Source of the DNA: Ipomoea triloba
Taxonomy: Eukaryota; Streptophyta; Magnoliopsida; Solanales; Convolvulaceae
Assembly: GCF_003576645.1 (NCBI RefSeq)
Contig: NC_044919.1
Span: 31,107,468-31,171,467, forward strand
Length of the DNA: 64,000 bases
Reading direction: 5' to 3'
Positions 24,316 through 35,828 of the stretch are shown in pieces (position 1 is the stretch's first letter; each line of letters opens with the position of its first letter). Below the pieces are notes generated by a model. The model made no database searches. It had not been told where the DNA came from and saw only the letters and a program-made list of their open reading frames with translations. A program made the translations under genes and the position numbers.

Positions 24316-25240
24316 TATATGTGTTTGCAAATAAATTGAATACACATAATATGTTAATTATATGTACATAATATAAATGTAGTTAATATATTATGTATCT
24401 TAAATATATTTACTGATACACAATCTGTTAACTAAATGCATATAATATATTAAGTAAAGATACATAATTTTTTGAATCATACTATACACAAGTTAAATCA
24501 ACCCAATGACACAAATGACGACGCAATCACAAATGTGAACAAGGGAAATTGCTGACCAGAAGATCAACCCGTGAACTCGTGAAGGATTATTAAAGTAAAT
24601 TAATAATTAATTCAATATCTATCATATAGTGGATGCCGCGGCAAGCTATCTCATAGCCATATAGGACTATCATATATGAAAGGAGAAAATGACTACTGTA
24701 TTTTTTATTCATATTTTATAATGTGACATTATTATCAAAATTTTGTATTTATTTGATATTTACAATTTGAATAACTCAACAGTAATGTATATAAGAAAAT
24801 ATGACAAAAATAAAAATTACAATCACAATCAAGTTAGTAAAACATCTAAATTATTAATATATAATAACATTATAGAGTGCACTCTGCAATACTACATAGT
24901 TCATTTTGTATTTTATATTTTACAAACTACACTCTTTAATGTTGCGAAGTTTACTTTAAAGAATAGTAGGCATAGACCCTTGAAAGAGGTGTTCAAGTAG
25001 ACAGAACATAATTTTTGTACCTAAAAATCAAGAATTTGATTCTTTATAACACCCATTTTAGTCAATATTGTTGTGCATGGGCTTTCTAGTGTGATTTATT
25101 TTTTATTGTGTAATTTAGAAAATATTATATATGAACATGGTTTATCATGTGTACATCTTTATATAGTGACTACAAATTTGTTACGTCATCCAAAAAAAAA
25201 AACTGGTATAGATAAACTTACATTTTCTAAAATAAATTAG
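24316..25240. other. AT-rich intergenic sequence without a gene
   Basis: Between the CTAGGCG element and the next fold-back repeat there is only AT-rich sequence. The one longer open frame (near 24743-25000) is rich in Asn, Tyr and Ile and resembles nothing known. Confidence 0.4.
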
Positions 25241-25558
25241 AGGAAAAATTACTTTCTTCATTCCTAAGTTATAGAATAATTGTAGAATTCGTTTTTAAGT
25301 GTTGACCTTGTTCACTTTTCGTTCTTAAACTATCATTGACGTTGCAGTTTTCGTCCAATTACTAATAAAATATTAAGGACAAAAAGTGAACATGACAAAT
25401 TAACTTAGGGATGAAAAGTGGGCACAATAAGTTATCTTTGAGACGAAAAGTGTAACGCCATGATAGTTTAAGGGTGAAAAGTGAGCAAGACAAACACTTA
25501 AGGATGTATTTTATAACTATATTATAATTTAGGGATAAAAATACAATATTCCCTAAAT
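25241..25558. mobile_element. Fold-back element
   Basis: The left arm (with TTAAGTGTTGACCTTG, TTCACTTTTCGTTC and TTAAACTATCAT) recurs inverted in the right arm (ATGATAGTTTAAGG, GTGAAAAGTGAGCAAG and ACACTTAAGGATG). The arms exceed 100 bases with many mismatches. Confidence 0.6.
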
Positions 25559-26149
25559 TATATCGATAATTACTACGTATAATTTCACCTTAAATAAATA
25601 AATAAATAAAAAGTAATTTTATTTTTTGAGTACTATTAATTCAGTTACAATGCAGTATCTGATCATAATTAAGTTTTTCACTTATTTTTACTGAGGTGTC
25701 ACTAGACCAAAAGCTCTAGGTATAAAAAGAAAAAAGAAGAAATTATTAGACTATTGAATGGAACGTGAGTCGGATATTATTGGTAGGGATGAGAGATTTC
25801 GTAGGGTACGCCGTAGCAAAGATAATGTTTGTCTCCTGCCCACTCACTGTTTTCTTCGTACTTTTTGCTTTGTGCCCACCACATTATATATTCTTTTTTT
25901 AATTCTTTAAAACTATCAAATCTTTGAACGCCGAAGAATCGTAATCCAAGTTTTAAAAATTCTTTTCAAAAAAAAAATCGATTTAAAAAAAAATATTTTT
26001 TGAATAAAATAATAGATTTTTAAAGATTATTTTGACTCTAATTCTTAAAAGAAAAAAAATATATAATTCTAATGTACAACGTCCACCTGGCCCCACAATT
26101 TTGATATATGAATAGTTTTGAACATCAGCTAAATTAGTTATGTTATTTG

Positions 26150-26255
26150 CTGCCAAAACTGTCTAGTGGCACCCGGTGTCCCGAAAAACACTCTCACATG
26201 GATGATGTGAGTGGGTTTGAGCCTCTGTAACAGAGTCAGTAGTAATATTGATTTG
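26150..26255 (+). repeat. tRNA-derived SINE head, copy 2
   Basis: An A-box-like TGTCTAGTGGC (26160-26170) is followed by a B-box-like GGGTTTGAGCC (about 26213-26223). It is aligned with copies near 4845 and 60805. Confidence 0.6.
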
Positions 26256-26272
26256 CAAAATAATGATCATTT

Positions 26273-26648
26273 TAAAAAAATTAAATAGATCACTAAACTT
26301 TTTGTTTTTGTGCAATTGAATCACTAAACTTAAAAAGTGTGTAATTGAATCATCAAACAAGCAAAATATTTATGTGCAATTGAAATATTTTCTAAAATTT
26401 TTCTGATAAAATCCGATTATATTACTTACATGTATGTATTATGTATTAAGTGTTGTCTTTTCTTCTACCATATATTAGTTGAGAGTATTGCAATGTTTTT
26501 AATTCAATTGAATTAAAAAAAAATTAGAAAAATGTTCTAATTACACATATTTTACTTGTTTGATGGTGAATTGCACACTTTTTAAGTTTAATGACTCAAT
26601 TATACAAAAACGATAGATTCAGTGACCTATTTAATACATTTTTAGCCA
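26273..26648. mobile_element. Fold-back element with arms over 100 bp
   Basis: The left arm (TAAATAGATCACTAAAC, CTTAAAAAGTGTGTAATTGAA, CATCAAACAAG) is found inverted in the right arm (CTTGTTTGATG, TTGCACACTTTTTAAG, GTGACCTATTTAAT). The element could fold into a long hairpin. No coding content. Confidence 0.65.
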
Positions 26649-26909
26649 TTTTTTAACACGGGCACATATTAACTGGCACGTGTCGGTTACTAAAGTCGTC
26701 ACGACTTAGTCACGCGTACTATGAAACCGGCAGTGGCCGGTTTCCGGGATTGAAATGACTTCCTCTGTTTTCTGGTCTCCTCTCAATAGCAATAAATACC
26801 CGTAAATCTCTACACAAATTCCATCAAATCTCACCAGAAATCTCTGAAACCCTTTCTCTCTCTGTATCTGAGAATTCATCCGTCTCTTTGTTTTTTGTTT
26901 TTTCTTAAG

Positions 26910-27373
26910 ATGACAGGAGAAGAAGGGAGCGTGAGCCTTGATCTTCTGAAGAAGAAGATGAATGATTTTGCGAAGGAGAGAGATTGGGAGAAGTTTCATA
27001 GCCCCAGGAACCTTCTTCTTGCTATGGTATTCTGCAATCTCCAATCTTTCAAACTTTTTCTCTAAGATTTTTGTTGAGAATAAAAACACTTTTTTGTCGA
27101 TGGTTCAGAAGCAAAATCCTTCCCTTTTCTGCTGGTCCATAACTTTTATGGGTTACGAGGAAAATCGCAGTCACTGTCCTAGATTGTACATCCTATAAAT
27201 TTCAAACAAGTTTAAATCAATCTAAGTTGTTTATTGCTGACTGGTTCAAAAACTCTACTGAGATTATCAAGTTAACAATCTAAATATAATTTCAAACAAG
27301 TTTAAAAGTTGTTTATTGCTGACGGACTCAAAACTCTACTGAAATTATCAAGTTAACAGTCTAATTATGCATA

Positions 27374-27424
<51 letters not shown>

Positions 27425-27956
27425 CAGAATTTTCTATCCATTGTGTAATATGATTTGCAGGGAAGAAAAGCCCTTTGCTAATGATCCTGTTGTTGATAGC
27501 AGGCCACATGGTTTAGTTGAAATCTGTGTGTTGATGATCCCATTTTGTTTTTTTGTTTCTTGATGCCCAAGAAATGGCTCTGCTGATGATCAGAGCTGTC
27601 CTTGTGCAAATCCTAATGGCCAAAACAAATTTTGACATTTTCTTGATGATGATTCAGTGGCTAACATACTGCTGTTACAGGTGGGAGAAGTGGGAGAGCT
27701 CTCAGAGATATTCCAATGGAAAGGGGAGGTGCCAAAGGGGCTGCCAGGGTGGGAAGAGGCAGAAAAGACACACCTAGGAGAAGAGCTCTCTGATGTTTTG
27801 CTGTACCTAGTCAGGCTGTCTGATGTGTGTGGCATTGATCTTGGCAAAGCTGCACTTAGAAAAGTTGAGCTTAATGCCTTGAAATACCCAGCAAACAACA
27901 CCAATTCCCCCTGCAAATCCAAGAACAGCAAAGATAGTGTGAAGATGAGTAACTAG
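26910..27956 (+). CDS. dCTP pyrophosphatase 1-like (MazG-fold) enzyme
   Basis: Exons 26910-27026 and 27681-27956 join in phase 0 to 130 residues. The start is the first ATG after a pyrimidine-rich leader. The protein opens with a helix ending in WEKFHSPRNLLLAM. It then carries EVGE (42-45) and EELSD (73-77), the paired acidic motifs that bind magnesium in all-alpha NTP pyrophosphohydrolases. IFQW and LLYLVRLSD match the RS21-C6/dCTPP1 branch. The enzyme should hydrolyse dCTP or modified dCTP to the monophosphate and so clean the nucleotide pool. The C-terminal 20 residues are Asn, Lys and Ser rich and probably disordered. The intron contains a (TA)n tract at 27379-27421. Confidence 0.9.
27379..27421. 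repeat. (TA)n microsatellite in the dCTPP intron
   Basis: About 21 uninterrupted TA units. Confidence 0.95.
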
Positions 27957-30900
27957 AGCTTGGTGTTTCCCAGTTACAGTTACTGTTTTACTGTTTTTGT
28001 AGTTAAGAAGACAGCTGGGTGATTCTAAAAATGGAAGGTGGGAGAAGATGTGTGTGGGAGGGCTAAAAGTGGGGAAACAGATAGGTTGATAGTCTGAGGG
28101 TTTTGGGCATCTTAGGATGGTGACTGTTACTGGCTTTTGGGTTAGGCATGTAAGGTGGTGTTTGGCATTAACTTCTCCTTCTTCTTGTTTTGGCATTGAT
28201 TTCACTGGGAGTTTGCATGAAGTAAGTAACTCTGTGATGATGTACTTTTGCAAATTCTGGAAATGTGATCAACTGTGTAATGAATGGAAACCAGTGTATA
28301 TTATTTAAGGAGTCTTTGTTACTTCTAATCGATTTTTTGAGACTCTTAATGTCTTTTGCGAAAATTGAATTTCCACCATCTGGGAACACTTTTAGGGTAA
28401 CCCTTGAATGATTGAGCTAAATTGCCTTTCACTTTTACAAAATGTGTGTAGTTGGACATTCGGTGGCCGATTCGAGTGATAGCTAGTGTGCGACCACTCT
28501 AATTATGTTAAAAAAAAAATTATTATGTCTTTATACTAATGAGTTTGACAATGGGGTCACACACAAAAAAACTTGTTAAAAAATTTACCAAGATATGTCC
28601 TGAAATGCACATGGTCACAAGAAATCTTCATCGAGTTCCACTAAGAGTATGACACCTAGCTACCCTATCACATGAGTAACAAACAATTTGAATGAGAAAT
28701 AAAGATCAAAGAAATAAGAAGGGAATAGCTAGTAGCACCCACAATATCAACAAATTATAAAGTATGAAACGGATATAGAAATATAGATGAAAGTTGTATT
28801 ATTGTTGATTATATATTTGTTCAAGTCAATCGTATTATAGACATTGATTTTGAACATAAAATTATTTAGTGGTAATAAATTGAATGAGCACCTTTGGCAT
28901 GATAAATTCAAGGTTTCAATCTCTATTTTTGTATGAGCTACCTATAACTAAGGTTGGTTTACGTTCTTGTAGTCAGGTTATAAGATGAGTTTTAACTATA
29001 ACACATTTTAAGTAATAGACTTTCCTATAAATTAGAGCATTTTAAATTTCGTTAGCCATCCTCAAATTACTTAGTTGTTTAAATATTAAAATACTAATCA
29101 AATATTACCATATTTGTAGGACATTTGGTCTAAGTAACATTGCAAGAATGGAACAACATGCATGGTATACCCAATATGATATAATCTCTAACTGTTACAT
29201 GAGACATGAAACTTTATTTAATCCCCAATTTCGTCCACCAAACCCCTTTTTTTTGCGAGAATTACTCCTGTCCCCATATTCTTGTTAGCTGACCCACACA
29301 GGACAAAACACCAAAACTTTAGTGTGTACTAAGTATGTATTATTAACAAAGAAAATTCCAAAAATCATGTGGAGATAACCCTAATGAGGAGTAGTAGGGA
29401 ATAGGGATCTCGTGAAAGGGTTGAAAAGTTATGCTATGTGGAGTCCGACTCAAGATTTCGATGAAAGCAAGTTTTAAGTGCAACATCTTATTTACTAAAT
29501 ATTTGTCTTGTAAACAATTATGTGTAATTAACTATTTTAACTCTAAATTAATTGTCTACTTCAATAAATAGTCTTTTCTTGTGTACTTTTTGTTCTTTGC
29601 TCTAACATATCTTGTTATCTCAATCAAAATTATTTCTTAACATCCTCTTGTTTGTCTCTACATTGACGTTTTAAAAATTGTATTTAATCGGAATAGTTAG
29701 AAAATTATTGGTGAAAGCATACAAGAAATGTTATAATGACGAAAAAAATACAAAATTAACTAAAAACATAACATATTTTCAAAAAAAAAAAAATAATTAA
29801 AAACATAACATTGTAACACAATAAAATACTATATTTTGAAAGCAAACAAGGATCAACTAGTGTTACACTATTCAAATCAAAAGTGTAGTCTTCTCAAGAC
29901 ACACCTAGGGTATAATTTGGTTAATCCAACTTAATAAATATACTTCACTACTAGCCATTAAGTGTAGCGTTTAATTTTTATCAATGAAAATGTAAAATTG
30001 ACTTTATTATGAACATCAGTGTATAAACACCATACATCCTAAGGATACTGAACAAAGACAGTAGAGTAACTTCAACCAAATTGATCGACTTAGTAATTAA
30101 CCACAACCCTCTAAGGTTAGCTCCATGTGAGAAGTGTCTTTATTGGCCATCAACTATAGTCATGAGTTTCATCCGAAACCTACTTTCGATTATCAGTTAT
30201 AGACTTTTTTTTTTTTTTTTTTACAAATTAAAGGATAAAGACGGTGATCAAATTAAAAAGTGTAATTTCCCCTCGATTCAAATGCTAGTATGAAACAAAA
30301 CGTCAAAACCAATCTTTGCCAGATGACAAAATAATTACAGCAAGTGGGGAAAAAGAGGCAATGGCGGTCCAAAGAAAAAAATTTACAATATGATTGTCTA
30401 AATGAAGATAATGTTTGGAAGTGTCAACAAGTTAGGGGAACAGTCACAGTGCCCTGACCTTAACGTTGTTTAAACAAACCTAATTATTATGATGCCTAAA
30501 TTAAGGGGTATCACACCACAAACAGACCAGCAGACACGCAGCCTCCACAAAACAACAATTTTTTAGTCACTTCAACTTCTTTTGGTTTCTCTCAATCTTC
30601 TGCATATGTGGTTGTGCACCGCAGCTAATATGGCCATTGATTAGAAAAATTTGTGGAGCGGGAAATCAGCTAGTTAAAGTGTTGGCTGGTTAATCACAAA
30701 GTTATAAAATTTTCTTTTAATGAAAGTGATCAATTGACTTTTTAGTTTGAGTCGGTCAACTATGAGTAATATAGATTGGTTTATATTTATATACTCGTTT
30801 GCTAACTAGCTTCATAAGATAGGTTTCACACGAAAAATACATTCAGATAGTGATGGTGAACTTTTCGGTAAATCAAAGAAAAAGAGTGGGCTATAATCTT

Positions 30901-31658
30901 TTTAAAATAAAACTAAGATATATTTTTAAAAAATTATTTCTAAAAATGAAAATCGCACTTTTGATTCCTCAATTATTAACAGATATGCAATATAATCTTT
31001 TGTCTAAATTAATGAACGGTGCATGTCGTCTATTATAACACAATGCACAAACGTGTTGCATTGTGTCCTGAGTTGACTTTTTTTATGCACTTATTCTGGA
31101 CCGTTAAATGATGCAACGCCAAAGATGTGCACAATTTCTTAGATTCACACAATAAGATAGATTCACACCAAAACAGACATATATATAGCTCGATTTATAA
31201 ATGAATTGAATTGTAACTATTCCATTTATAAAGTATAAAACCAATTAATTTTTAATAATAAAGTAAAACCCAACCGTTGGATTCAATTTTGATTCGACTT
31301 AACTTGATTCGGATAACTCGAATCAAAATATGCACCCCTACTTTCCAAAACAAAACTGTTTTCAAAAAGAAAAATTGTTGTACTTTGATAACACTTAAAA
31401 GTCGGCGAGTATGGTTAAGGAACGGTCCTTTTCCACCGTGTGGAATTAATTGTAACCGACAAACGGCAGAAGCAGATGACAGCTAATGGACATTTTGTGG
31501 AGGCCTATTTTTGGACCATCTAGCCGACTATTTTATTGGGCTGATGGCAGAAAATAGGGCCCAAAACTGGCACACATGGACTGTAATTGGGCTTTGGGTA
31601 GGGATTGAGCTTTAAATGATTGGGTTTATTGAATGCCCACATCCATGAGATCGGCAAA
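27957..31658. other. Long intergenic region, no gene recognised
   Basis: The first 350 bases are a likely 3' UTR. The rest is AT-rich. Isolated open frames are short and match no family I know. Confidence 0.4.
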
Positions 31659-31900
31659 TTATGCTACGGACCCGGACCCGTCTATATTCACAATTTCAAA
31701 ATTTATGTTCACAATTTTAGAACTCTATATTTACTTAGATCTCAATATTCACAATTTTTTAACGTTATATCTACAATTTTGTTATATAGATTAAAAAATT
31801 GTGTTATACTGTTGAATATAGAGTTATAAAATTGTGAATATAGAGTTCTAAAATTATTAGCATAGACTGGTTGCAAGGTGAACCCGGGTTCGTAGCATAA
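31659..31900. mobile_element. 242-bp TIR element (MITE)
   Basis: The ends TTATGCTACGGACCCGG and CCGGGTTCGTAGCATAA are inverted repeats of about 17 bases with one mismatch. Inside, ATATTCACAATTT-type motifs occur in both orientations, so the element could form a long hairpin. TTA/TAA at the ends is part of the repeat, so the target duplication cannot be told. Confidence 0.75.
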
Positions 31901-32812
31901 CAATCGCATGAGATCTTTGACTATTGATAAAATAGATAGAAATAATCACTATCTGAGTAAACTATTTTTCTACACAAGATAGGTAAATCATACTAGAACA
32001 TATTTTAAATCTTGAGTAAATGGAGAATTGGAAAATATTCCCTTTGCTTTGCCCAAATTTAGGACTAGAAATGACCATTGGTGTCTATTTGGACTAGCTC
32101 AATTTGCTTGACCGACTAATTAATTTAAAGTTTTTGACCTAAGGCTGATTGGTCTAGCCTAAGAGCATTCTTATTCATATTTTTAGCAATTTTTGAGCAA
32201 TTTTTGTAAGTGTGATTAAAAAAGAAAGAATGAGAGGGGAATGAAAAAAAAAAAAAACAAATCTAATTAAGAAAAATAATTAAAAAAAAAAGAACAGGTC
32301 AGGGTGGTACTGTTCTAAGCATTGGTGAGTAAGAAGGTAGAGAAGGAGAGCCATCTGTTGATGTGACTTGCACCAAATCCTATATCTACTTGCATCAATG
32401 CAACATGGGCATCAACTTTCAATGTATGCTTTAAAAATGCAGCAGCAAAGCAAATAAACAAAACAGGAGAAATATCCATACCAACCCAAACTATCTAAAA
32501 ATTTTGATATCTAAAAAACTGTACAGAATGTTTTCTGATAAAATCCCACAAAGTGCTAAAAACTTCAATGTGGGATCCAGATGACCATTCTTGGGTACCA
32601 TCATTTACAAGATAGTCCCCAGACTAATATGCTTTTAATATGGTCTTTGACCACTTCTAATGTCCGACTTCAGGGGCAAAATTGCCCAAACTAATATATA
32701 CAATGTTTACCCAGCAAAACAAAAAAGTAATAACTAGAGCTATTGTTGATGATGGCCTAATGCCTCTCATAATTCAAACCCTAAACTTGAATTTGATCAT
32801 CTTCTTCTCTAG
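31901..32812. other. Intergenic, 3' side of the serine-rich-like gene
   Basis: A GAGCATTCTTATTC-type element start followed by AGTGTGATTAAAAAAGA occurs near 32160-32290 and matches the element at 47556; its right end was not found. The part next to 32812 should contain the 3' UTR of the minus-strand gene. Confidence 0.35.
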
Positions 32813-33728
32813 CTAGTGAATCTGCGTCTGATCAACACCTGCAGAGCTTTGCTGGACATTAGCCATGGCGGCTCTGACGAGTTTTGAATGGTGAGTCTGG
32901 CTGCCAAAACCGCCGTGCTGGGAAACCTTTCCGGCGGGGCTGAAAACCTTCGGCCCTCTGCCGCCATGCTTTACCATCCACGGCGCGGAAGAAGACGGCC
33001 GGTGGCTCGAGTTCTCGCGGTGGAGGCGACACTTGAACGCGCCGGCATGCGTGGCCGGGGCGCATATGCACACCACCTTCTTCGACGCGTGCGGCGGCGG
33101 CGCCGCCGCAGAAGTGAAGACGATGATCTGGTTAGACGCTTCTTCAAATCGCACAGTTTTCTTCGTTTTGTTTCTCTCTGCCGGTGCCTCTTCTTCATAG
33201 CCGTGATCTGAACCCTTTTGATTCATCTCTACCACGCTGTTGCTGCTGTTCAATCATCGCAATTCAAAAGATTAATTAAACACAGAAATACTTCCATTTT
33301 TTTTTCTGAAAAAAAATAAATTAAAATGCAGTTCGCAAACACATAATCCAGGAAGAGAACAGAAGGAAAACAATGGCGGATTGATGATAACTCTTCTGTG
33401 AATTTTACGAATTAACAAATAAATTCCATCATAAATAGGTAAATCCGCAACCACAGAAAAGAAGAAGAAGAAGAAGAAAGTATCTCGACTTTTAATTAAT
33501 CAATGGAAGATAACCGTAATACTACTGGGAACAGAAAGAAGGCGAGAACTGAGGAACTCATTAACCGCCATGGCGGGCCATGGCGGAATTGAAGTGACAC
33601 AAGAAATACTATATACTTACACACATATGTACGTAAACAAGAAATTAAAAGAAGTACCAGGAATTGGAGCAAGGAGAAAGAGTAAGAGCAGTTGCTTGAT
33701 GTTCATCCTCAACATTCAAAATTCCCAT
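32813..33728 (-). CDS. Serine-rich-protein-like small plant protein
   Basis: The main exon on the minus strand runs from about 33245 to 32813 (TGA). The safest start is the ATG at 33226, giving 137 residues. The hallmark is CICAPATHAGAFKCRLHR, matching the C-x-CSPTxHxGSFRCRxHR signature of plant serine-rich-like proteins of unknown function. It is preceded by a basic, acidic-flanked stretch (KKTVRFEEAS). An alternative model adds an upstream exon 33728-33658, starting MGILNVEDEHQATALTL, spliced GT-AG to 33245. It keeps frame and gives 167 residues. The (GA)n tract and TATA box upstream fit a transcript starting near 33855, so an intron before 33245 is likely in any case. No catalytic motif is visible and function is unknown. 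Confidence 0.7.
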
Positions 33729-33782
33729 ATTGCTATCACCCAAAACTTTCTTGAAAAGCAAAACCTATGCGCGAGCAGAAAC

Positions 33783-33806
33783 AGAGAGAGAGAGAGAGAG
33801 AGATTG
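33783..33806. repeat. (GA)n microsatellite in the leader
   Basis: About 11 GA units, reading as a (CT)n tract in the presumed 5' UTR of the minus-strand serine-rich-like gene. CT tracts are common in plant leaders. Confidence 0.85.
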
Positions 33807-33886
33807 TGTGTTTGGGAGTTTTGGTTAAACCAGAAGAGTGAAGAAGCAAGGAAATTGAGCGGAATTGTTGGGAGTCAGGTTATGCA

Positions 33887-33894
33887 TATTTATA
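33887..33894 (-). promoter_or_regulatory. TATA box
   Basis: TATAAATA on the minus strand, about 30 bases before the presumed start of a leader containing the CT tract. This would drive the serine-rich-like gene. Confidence 0.6.
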
Positions 33895-33980
33895 GCTTCG
33901 CACCGCGGACGTCGGATCCTAATCTGACTCGGGTTTTAATTATAAGGCAATCATTATTTTGCAATACTATCTTACTTTTA

Positions 33981-34202
33981 CAGCACGTTTGGTTCACGGA
34001 ATGGATTTGGAGGGAATATGAATGCTATTCCATAAGGAATGTAATAAGTAAGGAATAGAACATGAATTGTATTCTATTGTTTGGTTTGCTGAAGGAATAG
34101 ACTTTAGGAATTGTATTACAACGTTTGGTTGGTTAAAGGAATAGAAATGGAATATATATTTAAAAGACATAAATACCCTTATACAAATTTTTTTTGAATA
34201 TA

Positions 34203-34233
<31 letters not shown>

Positions 34234-34242
34234 TTGTGAGTA

Positions 34243-34285
<43 letters not shown>

Positions 34286-34294
34286 TTGTGAGTA

Positions 34295-34328
<34 letters not shown>

Positions 34329-34410
34329 TTGTGAGTACATTATTATTATTATTATTATTTTGTGCGTACATTATTATTATTATTATTATTATTATATTAT
34401 TTTGTGCGTA

Positions 34411-34441
<31 letters not shown>

Positions 34442-34452
34442 TTTTGTGCGTA

Positions 34453-34483
<31 letters not shown>

Positions 34484-34596
34484 TTGTGAGTACATTATTA
34501 TTATTATTATTATTTTGTGCGTACATTATTATTATTATTATTATTATTATATTATTTTGTGCGTACATTATTATTATTATTATTATTTTGTGCGTA

Positions 34597-34632
<36 letters not shown>

Positions 34633-35749
34633 TACTACTACTACTACTACTACTACTATTATATAATATTATTTTATAGCAATTACAATATTAATAAAAT
34701 GATCTATAAATTATGAAATAAAATATTCATATAAATAACCAAAATTTTTAAAGAATATTTAATAATATTTAGAAAAAAAGATTATGAAGTCGTCAGGAAG
34801 TTGGTTTGAGATGTGTGTATCTCCTTATTTCAAGGAGTTTTCCTGTAACAAATTATTAGATATTCAATAGTCCTAATATTACTATAAAATGTGATGCTTG
34901 CCATTTGCAGTCTCTTGCTCATGCAAATTCTGCTGCTTTTCCTTTAAACTAGAATGATACATGAAAAAATTTGACTGAGTATCATCAGATGAAGTGAACT
35001 CTCTAGGTTTCTTATTTTGTTCGTGCTCATTGTCATCATCTAAATGCTCTTTTTTGGCCTATTTCTGCAGTGGTGCAATTTCAAAATATAGTCAATTCCT
35101 CATTTTTAACTCCCCCCTTCCATTTCTGCATCATTTGTTAAAGATAAAGACCTGAGATTATCCTAACGAGAATACAAGCTCTATACGCCATTCGAAGCAG
35201 TCAAAAAGATGCAAAGTGGCCACTCACTTCTAGTGCAGCAAGAATACTACTCATGGGCATCTTTCCATATATCGAAAAATTCAACAAGATCATCTTGATT
35301 ATTTATTTTTTGGTATAAAATTTAAAAAATTATACAACACTTGATTATTTGTAAAATATTTAATTACTCTATGTTAAATATTAATCTTGTTTTAATCGTC
35401 TTGATGAGATGATATTATTTATGTTTAATAATATAAAATATATGTATAAATATTTAACAAAAATATAAAAGATTAAAACAAAATTAACAAAAAATAACAA
35501 GCACAAAACATGAATATAAGGATAAAATAGTAAATAAGAAAATTTGTCTATTCCTGAAAACTCTATGAGAACTCAGGAATAGGTTAATACCAAAGGGGGG
35601 TCTGGTAATAGCTATTACCCTTGCAAGGGTAATAGCTCATTCCCAGGAACAATATTCCTGGGAATAAAAAGTATTACCAAACAAAGGAATAGGCCTATTC
35701 CCGGGAATGCTATGCCATTTCAGGCCTATTCCGTGAACCAAACATGCGG
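33981..35749. mobile_element. PIF/Harbinger-like element, copy 2 (1.77 kb)
   Basis: The ends CAGCACGTTTGGTTCACGGAA and TTCCGTGAACCAAACATGCGG are inverted repeats. TTA flanks both sides exactly (33978-33980 and 35750-35752). The first 100 bases closely match copy 1 (8912), and the last 150 contain the same GGAATAG and ATTCCCGGGAATG motifs. The interior is an expanded ATT satellite plus noncoding AT-rich sequence. I see no transposase. Confidence 0.88.
34202..34664. repeat. Compound satellite: (TTA)n blocks separated by TTTTGTGMGTACA
   Basis: Blocks of 7 to 15 ATT units alternate with a 13-base unit TTTTGTG(A/C)GTACA, repeated about nine times. It ends in an (ACT)n stretch at 34630-34658. Open frames across it are low-complexity artefacts. 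Confidence 0.92.
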
Positions 35750-35828
35750 TTAAAACTATCACAACATCATATTTGTAATTAGTTCACAATTTCTTTCCAT
35801 CTGTTAGGGAAATTCCCCGGCTACGTGT

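Larger units (their letters stand above)
25559..26909. other. dCTPP gene upstream region with SINE and fold-back elements
   Basis: Apart from the SINE (26150-26255) and fold-back element (26273-26648) described separately, the region is AT-rich. AATAAATACC near 26791 is a weak TATA candidate about 120 bases before the dCTPP ATG. Confidence 0.35.

Noticed and set aside
27441..27680. Extra exon in the dCTPP gene
   Set aside because: An AG|GGAAGAAAAG acceptor exists, but including it breaks the frame, while direct joining of the two exons gives a complete catalytic domain.
33227..33253. Start of the serine-rich-like protein at 33253
   Set aside because: That codon is TTG and the likely splice acceptor lies at 33246-33247, so either ATG 33226 or an upstream exon is used.
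33570..34058. Plus-strand frame of 162 codons
   Set aside because: It crosses the leader and GA tract of the opposite-strand gene and runs into the Harbinger-like element end.
34202..34664. CRISPR-like alternation of constant and variable blocks
   Set aside because: The variable parts are a pure trinucleotide repeat and the constant part is 13 bases inside a plant transposon.
34288..34716. Open frames of 105-142 codons rich in Leu, Ile or Tyr
   Set aside because: They only translate the TTA satellite in different frames; no codon bias or start context supports a protein.
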